11,202 nt of DNA from Candidatus Solibacter sp. (GTDB lineage: Bacteria; Acidobacteriota; Terriglobia; Bryobacterales; Bryobacteraceae), in assembly GCA_017883345.1 (NCBI GenBank), contig JADGNT010000078.1:1-11202 (forward strand). The letters run 5' to 3'. The position numbers were made by a program, and so were the translations under genes. Under the pieces are notes generated by a model. It was not told the DNA's origin, ran no database searches, and saw only the letters and a program-made list of their open reading frames with translations. Positions 5,910 to 11,202 of this stretch are shown piece after piece; position 1 is the stretch's first letter, and every line of letters begins with the position of its first letter.

Positions 5910-7108
5910 TCGCGGGCGTGAAGGGCTCCGCGGTCCTCTCCGCGCTGCTGATCCTCCTGCCTTGGGACGCTTGGGCCGCTGACGATATGGCCGGCGCCGT
6001 TCGCGAACTGGCGCGGAAAACCGTTGCGTTTGCAGGGCGCGGAGAGCCGGTATCGGTTAGTTGGCGCAACCTCTCCTCGCTCGCCTCCGGTGATTTCAAC
6101 CAGGCTCGCATGGCTTTCGATGCCGCTCTGCGCGAAGCCGGCGCGCGCGTCGGCGAGAAAGAAGACAGGCCAGGAGGCCTGTCCCACGTGGACGCCCGGC
6201 TCACCGTCTCCGGCAACCTGTCGCAGTTTTTGATCGTGGAAGAAGCCCGCAAGGGCGACGATCGCCAGGTCTGGATCGCCTCCTGGAAGCGCCCCGCGCC
6301 CACCGGGGCGCCCGCCGGATCCATCCTCACACTGGAAAAGAAGCTGGTATGGGAACAGGAGGAGCAGATTCTGGACGTGGTCATGCTCGGCCCCGGGATC
6401 CTGGTGCTTTCGCCGTCCCGCGTCAGCCTTCACGCGGACGCCGTGACCCAATCCCTGCCGCTTACGCCGCCGCGGCCCTGGCCGCGCGACCTGCGCGGCC
6501 ATCTGCGGGTCAATGGCGGCGGCTTCAAGGCGTACCTGCCCGGCGTGGCCTGTAGCGGCGCGGCCGACCCATCGCTCACCATGGAATGTCACCCCAGCGA
6601 CGAACCCTGGACCCTGGATGCGGGCGCGCGCGGCGTGCTGCTGGCGGGCTTCACTCCCGGGCGCAATCACTTCGATGGACGGGTGTCCACGGCCAACGGC
6701 ATCCGCAAGACACTGGCCCCGTTCTTCTCCGCCGCATCCGCCGAAGAGAACGGGCGCCAGTATTGGCTGCTGGCCATGCTCGATGGCCGTACGCAGATTT
6801 TTGACGCCGCGCTCGACCCGGTGGGCAGCGTCGCGTCCTGGGGCAGCGACCTGGCGGAAACCGAGGCGCATTGCGGCGGAGGCTCGCAGATCCTCGCGAC
6901 CAAGGCCGGCGAGGCCCGTGAGCCCGATGCGGTACGCGCCTTCGGGCTGGTCAACCGGACGCCCGTCCCGCTCGGGGCGCCGCTCGATCTGCCGGGTCCG
7001 GTCACGGCGTTCTGGAGTCTCGGCGGCAACGGGGCCGTCGCCGTGGTCAGCGACCTCGCCACCGGGCGCTACCAGGCATATCTGATTACGGTGAACTGCG
7101 GTGGGTAA
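5906..7108 (+). CDS. Secreted protein of unknown function
   Basis: The 400-aa product has a signal peptide (residues 1-24, h-region AVLSALLILLPW, cleavage at AWA-ADD). The N-terminal part (about 28-135) has an alternating helix/strand look, with MAGAVRELARKTVAF, SVSWRNLSSL and LTVSGNLSQFLIVEEAR. This vaguely recalls small periplasmic lipoprotein or TolB-N/LpoB-like folds, but I cannot assign it. The C-terminal two thirds is beta-rich with blades such as GGRAFGLVNR-like and AVAVVSDLATGRYQAYLITV, compatible with a beta-propeller. It has cysteines in CSGAADPSLTMEC and at the end (NCGG). Residues 87-94 (DRPGGLSH) are a translated repeat. The start could be ATG 5906, overlapping the previous stop, or GTG 5918 in frame. 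It overlaps the next gene by 8 nt, so it belongs to the same operon. Confidence 0.85.
   Translation: MIAGVKGSAVLSALLILLPWDAWAADDMAGAVRELARKTVAFAGRGEPVSVSWRNLSSLASGDFNQARMAFDAALREAGARVGEKEDRPGGLSHVDARLTVSGNLSQFLIVEEARKGDDRQVWIASWKRPAPTGAPAGSILTLEKKLVWEQEEQILDVVMLGPGILVLSPSRVSLHADAVTQSLPLTPPRPWPRDLRGHLRVNGGGFKAYLPGVACSGAADPSLTMECHPSDEPWTLDAGARGVLLAGFTPGRNHFDGRVSTANGIRKTLAPFFSAASAEENGRQYWLLAMLDGRTQIFDAALDPVGSVASWGSDLAETEAHCGGGSQILATKAGEAREPDAVRAFGLVNRTPVPLGAPLDLPGPVTAFWSLGGNGAVAVVSDLATGRYQAYLITVNCGG
6164..6187 (+). repeat. Palindromic repeat element, copy 4 (translated)
   Basis: GACAGGCC-AGGA-GGCCTGTC followed by CCAC, an exact 24-bp match to copy 3. It sits inside the secreted protein gene as eight codons, DRPGGLSH (residues 87-94), between an amphipathic helix and a beta strand. 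Its 24-bp length keeps the frame. Confidence 0.92.
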
Positions 7109-8198
7109 GTTTCTGCGCCTCAAGCAATCGCTCCCTGACGGTCGCGGCTCTGATCGGAGCCGCGACCGTCAGGGAGCGATTGTCATTTTCCCCCTATTGC
7201 TCGCCGCCGCGCTGCTCCACCCGGCCGCCCCCGGTGCGACGCGCCCCCAATACGGCGGCACGTTGCGCGTCGAATTGCGCCAGAACGCGGAGACCCCGGA
7301 CCCGCCCGCGCTGCTCGGCGGCGGATTTACCATCGCGCGCTGGGAAGCGGGACGGCTCGCCGTATATGAAGCCGACGAGAACGCTGGTGGCGGCCGCCCA
7401 TTCCTCGGCAGCGTCGAATTCCATCTGGGGCGCGCGCTGCGCGATCAGGCCAGCGATCTCGACCTCGGCAAAGCCGACGTGGTGGAACTCGGCCCTGGCG
7501 AACTGCGCCGCCAACCGGCCGGCCGTAGAGTCTGGTCCTCGTCGCCCGTGCGCGTGCTGGCGCTGGTTTTCGCCCCGCGGTACGAGGATGCGCGTGTGCG
7601 CGAAGCCCTGGCGCTGGCGGTGGATCGCTCCGCTATTCACACCGTGCTCCTGCAACGGCAGGGCGAAATCTCTGGCGCTTTGCTGCCGCAATGGCTTTCC
7701 GGCTACGCTTTCTTGTTTCCCGCGGCAGCCGACCTGGGACGCGCACGTCAACTCGCCCCTGGCGCGCGGCCCATCACTCTAGGCGTGAGCGACGCCGCCG
7801 CGCGCCCCATCGCCGAACGCATCGCCCTCAACGCCCGCGATGCCGGGCTGGTAGTTTCCGTGACCCCTCAAACCGCCAACGCCGATGTCGTGCTGGCGGA
7901 GTTGCGCATCGCTTCGGCGGACCCGGCGAAGGCGCTCGCCCAAATCGCCGAGGCGCTCGGCCTACCCGCCCCGCCGCGCGAGGCGTCGCCGAATACAGCG
8001 CCGAATGCAGCGGCGAATGCATCGCCCGAACAGGCCTACGCCGCGGAACGCGCGCTCCTCGAGGGCTTTCGCGTCATCCCGCTGATTCACCTCCCCGACG
8101 TCTACGGGGTCGGCGCGCGAGTCAAAGGCGGCCCCGGCATCGCGCCCTCCGGAGAGTGGCGCTTCGACAACCTCTGGCTGGAAGGCGCACGCCCATGA
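7101..8198 (+). CDS. Degenerate family-5 (peptide-type) solute-binding-like protein, secreted
   Basis: This 365-aa protein starts at GTG 7101, with GGTGA 6 nt upstream, overlapping the previous stop. After a translated repeat insert (residues 9-27), IVIFPLLLAAALL is the secretion h-region. RPQYGGTLRVELRQ (48-61) is the typical mature start of SBP_bac_5 periplasmic binding proteins. YEDARVREALALAVDRSAIH (161-180) matches the family's most conserved helix, and EWRFDNLWLEGA (352-363) the usual end. Family members have about 500 residues, so much of the ligand-binding core is missing. No permease or ATPase gene is nearby. It ends as ATGA on the kinase start. I infer a binding-protein relative used for sensing rather than transport. 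A 12-bp tandem repeat encodes the linker near 296-308. Confidence 0.75.
   Translation: MGKFLRLKQSLPDGRGSDRSRDRQGAIVIFPLLLAAALLHPAAPGATRPQYGGTLRVELRQNAETPDPPALLGGGFTIARWEAGRLAVYEADENAGGGRPFLGSVEFHLGRALRDQASDLDLGKADVVELGPGELRRQPAGRRVWSSSPVRVLALVFAPRYEDARVREALALAVDRSAIHTVLLQRQGEISGALLPQWLSGYAFLFPAAADLGRARQLAPGARPITLGVSDAAARPIAERIALNARDAGLVVSVTPQTANADVVLAELRIASADPAKALAQIAEALGLPAPPREASPNTAPNAAANASPEQAYAAERALLEGFRVIPLIHLPDVYGVGARVKGGPGIAPSGEWRFDNLWLEGARP
7125..7182 (+). repeat. Perfect 26-bp inverted repeat (hairpin element) at the start of a coding region
   Basis: Arms 7125-7150 and 7157-7182 are perfectly complementary over 26 bp around a 6-nt loop (TGATCG). The left arm begins CAATCGCTCCCTGACGG. 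It lies 24 nt inside the binding-like protein's reading frame and is translated as QSLPDGRGSDRSRDRQGAI. RNA from this DNA would form a very stable stem shortly after the start codon. Confidence 0.95.
7988..8023 (+). repeat. Three imperfect 12-bp tandem repeats
   Basis: GCCGAATACAGC (7988-7999), GCCGAATGCAGC (8000-8011) and GGCGAATGCATC (8012-8023) follow each other without gap. They encode a flexible Pro/Asn/Ala linker (PNTAPNAAANAS) in the binding-like protein. The 12-bp period keeps the frame whatever the copy number. Confidence 0.8.
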
Positions 8199-9946
8199 GG
8201 TTCCGCACGCGCCTCCTGCTGATTTTCACGGTGGCCATCGTGGCCTCGGTCGCGGTGGTGGACCTGCTCGTATTGTCCCGCACGCGCCAGGCCTTTGAAC
8301 GCTCCGAAACGCAGCGCGCCGACGCCCTGGTCCTCCAGTTCCGCAACGAATTCGACCGCCGCCGCCGCGAGTTGGTCCGCACCGTCAACGCCATCGCCGC
8401 ATCGGAGGCGGCGCGCAACATCGCCATACAGCCGGATTACACCCAATACTACGATTACGCGGCTCCTCAGGCGGCCACCCACGATCTGGATCTGCTCGAG
8501 TTGGTGGCCGCCGATGGCGCCATCGTGAGCAGCGCCCAGTGGCCCGCGCGCTTCGGCTACAAAGAGGAGTGGCTGACCACCGGCGAGGATTGGAAACTGC
8601 GCGGCGCATTCCTGCGGCGCGAGGAATTGCCGCTGGGCGTGACGCTCGCGCTTGTCGCCGTGGGGACGGCAACCGAGGGCGACCGCAAACTTTACGTCGC
8701 CGGTGGCCGGGAACTGGACCGCGAGTTCCTCTCCACCCTGGTGCTCCCCGCCGGCATGCGTGTTCTGCTCTATCGCAATTTGGAAGCCGGTTTCAGCCCG
8801 TCGCAATTGATCGACGCCGCGGGCCCCGCGGCGCGTCCCGCGCTCTTGCGCCCTTTGATCGAGCAGGTGCGGTTGGAGCGGCGCGAAAGTTCCCGCATCG
8901 TGGGCTCGGGCGCCGCGGCCGAGAGCTTCCACGCCGTGCCGCTGCCCGGGCTCGACAACAACCTGCTGGGCGTGCTGCTGATTGCGAGTTCGCGCCGCGA
9001 CCTGGTGGAGTTGGAAAACTCGCTCGTGCGCACCGGCGTCATCGTGGCGGCCGCGGGCATACTGCTCGGCATTTTGTTGAGCTGGTGGGCCGCCGCGCGC
9101 GTCACGCGCCCCATGCACCGCCTCGCCGACAGCGCCGGACGCGTCGCCGCGGGCGATTGGAACACCACCGTCGATGTCTCCTCCGCCGACGAGATCGGCA
9201 CTCTGGCGCGCGCCTTCAATCGCATGACCGGCGAACTGGTGGCGCAACGCGAGCGCCTGGTGCAGGCCGAGCGCGTCGCGGCGTGGCGCGAACTGGCCAG
9301 GCGCCTGGCGCACGAATTGAAGAACCCGCTGTTTCCGCTCCAGATCACCGTGGAGAACATGCTCCGCGCGCGCGACCGCTCCCCCGAACAGTTCGACGAA
9401 GTCTTCCGCGAAGGCACCGCCACCCTGCTGGCCGAACTCGCCCAGTTGAAGCAGATCGTGGGCCGCTTCAGCGATTTCGCCAAAATGCCGGCGCCTCTGG
9501 TCCAGCCGGTCGAGTTCAACGCGCTGGTAGGGGACACCCTGAAGCTGTTCGCCGGACAACTGGCGCAGGCGCGGGTTCAAGCGGTTATCGACTTGGATGC
9601 CGCCGTGCGCACGGTGCCGGTGGACCCCGAACAGATGACGCGCGTGCTGCGCAACCTGGTGCTCAACGCCATCGATGCCATGCCCGAGGGAGGCACGCTC
9701 ACCGTGCGCACCGCGGCCCTGGCCGGCGGTGTTCGCCTTGCGATCTCCGACACCGGCCAGGGATTGACCCCGGAGGAATGCGCCCGCCTCTTCACGCCGT
9801 ACTACACCACCAAGACCCACGGCACCGGGCTCGGCCTCGCCATCGTGCAATCCGTAGTCAGCGATCACGGTGGGCGGATTTCGGTGGAAAGCGAAAAGGG
9901 TAGGGGTTCCACCTTCCGCATCGAGCTCACTGGAAATTCGGTATGA
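8195..9946 (+). CDS. NtrY-like membrane sensor histidine kinase with HAMP domain
   Basis: The 583-aa kinase has TM1 (about 7-27), a large periplasmic sensor region (about 28-278), TM2 (about 280-302) and a HAMP domain (about 303-352). The H box WRELARRLAHELKNPLFPLQ carries H373 and is of the NtrY type. The HATPase domain has NLVLNAIDAMPEGG (N491), DTGQG (from D519), LFTPYYTTK and GTGLGLAIVQ. All catalytic boxes are intact. The periplasmic region has no named domain that I recognise. The ATG overlaps the TGA of the binding-like protein (ATGA, 8195-8198), so the two are translationally coupled, and the sigma-54 response regulator follows. This pairing is typical of NtrY/NtrX-like systems. Because the coupled upstream genes encode periplasmic proteins, the sensed signal is likely in the envelope; the signal itself is unknown. 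Confidence 0.95.
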   Translation: MRFRTRLLLIFTVAIVASVAVVDLLVLSRTRQAFERSETQRADALVLQFRNEFDRRRRELVRTVNAIAASEAARNIAIQPDYTQYYDYAAPQAATHDLDLLELVAADGAIVSSAQWPARFGYKEEWLTTGEDWKLRGAFLRREELPLGVTLALVAVGTATEGDRKLYVAGGRELDREFLSTLVLPAGMRVLLYRNLEAGFSPSQLIDAAGPAARPALLRPLIEQVRLERRESSRIVGSGAAAESFHAVPLPGLDNNLLGVLLIASSRRDLVELENSLVRTGVIVAAAGILLGILLSWWAAARVTRPMHRLADSAGRVAAGDWNTTVDVSSADEIGTLARAFNRMTGELVAQRERLVQAERVAAWRELARRLAHELKNPLFPLQITVENMLRARDRSPEQFDEVFREGTATLLAELAQLKQIVGRFSDFAKMPAPLVQPVEFNALVGDTLKLFAGQLAQARVQAVIDLDAAVRTVPVDPEQMTRVLRNLVLNAIDAMPEGGTLTVRTAALAGGVRLAISDTGQGLTPEECARLFTPYYTTKTHGTGLGLAIVQSVVSDHGGRISVESEKGRGSTFRIELTGNSV

Positions 9947-9986
9947 CTTATGGCACACCTATTCCCTATGGCACACTTCTTGACTT

Positions 9987-9999
<13 letters not shown>
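9944..9999 (+). repeat. Tandem triplication of the stop/start junction between kinase and regulator
   Basis: Three adjacent imperfect copies of TGACTTATGGCACACCTCT occupy 9944-9962 (19 bp), 9963-9980 (18 bp, starts TCCCTATGG) and 9981-9999 (19 bp). The first copy contains the kinase's TGA; the third contains the regulator's true ATG (9987). Copies 1 and 2 add decoy ATGs at 9950 and 9968 in a different frame, opening a 19-codon mini-ORF that stops inside the regulator gene. Confidence 0.85.

Positions 10000-11202
<1,203 letters not shown>

Noticed and set aside
7125..7182. Hairpin as a Rho-independent terminator between the secreted protein and the binding-like protein
   Set aside because: There is no T-run directly after the stem (TCATTTTCCCC follows), and the hairpin lies inside the downstream reading frame, so a conventional terminator is unlikely.
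8102..9958. 618-aa minus-strand open frame opposite the NtrY-like kinase
   Set aside because: Its length is explained by high third-position GC in the sense gene, which removes stops from the complementary frame. No start signal or domain is visible.

Overview
The window is GC-rich (low-to-mid 60s % by eye), gene-dense bacterial DNA with no RNA genes, insertion sequences or CRISPR. I infer an acidobacterium of the Solibacter/Bryobacter type. The inference rests on two families of short palindromic repeats that I associate from memory with those genomes: a GACAGGCC...GGCCTGTC element and a CTCCCTGACGGTCGCGGCTC hairpin, both also present inside reading frames. The gene types (many sensor kinases, a secreted ankyrin protein, NtrY-like/sigma-54 pairs) fit. 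No taxonomic marker gene is present, so this is not proven.

Layout. (1) 1-662, minus strand: a DUF2461 protein cut by the left window edge, divergent from murB with only 28 bp between start codons. (2) 691-1653 murB, overlapped or closely followed by a secreted 12-repeat ankyrin protein (1613-2872). (3) 2873-2933: two oppositely oriented copies of the 20-bp palindromic repeat. (4) 2948-5050: a NarL-type two-component pair, a soluble HisKA_3 kinase with a GAF-like domain, then its LuxR-type response regulator, start codon directly after the kinase stop. (5) 5051-5180: a 130-bp regulatory region with a possible sigma-70 promoter, a possible sigma-54 promoter, a GTGTC/GACAC palindrome and a hairpin that pairs with the Shine-Dalgarno of the next gene. 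(6) 5181-11202 and beyond: six tightly packed plus-strand genes: secreted L,D-transpeptidase, 47-aa membrane peptide, secreted protein of unknown function, degenerate family-5 solute-binding-like protein, NtrY-like membrane histidine kinase, and a sigma-54 activator/response regulator cut by the right edge.

The most interesting part is region 6. Four start/stop junctions are overlaps or gaps of 12 nt or less, and the fifth is a 40-nt gap made of a tandem triplication of the start-codon region. The set suggests an envelope-sensing system: periplasmic proteins (one derived from a transporter binding protein) linked to a sensor kinase and a sigma-54 activator that may feed back on a sigma-54-like promoter before the L,D-transpeptidase gene. 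The gene order and motifs are seen; the circuit is inferred. Repeat elements have entered three of these genes and are translated in frame.
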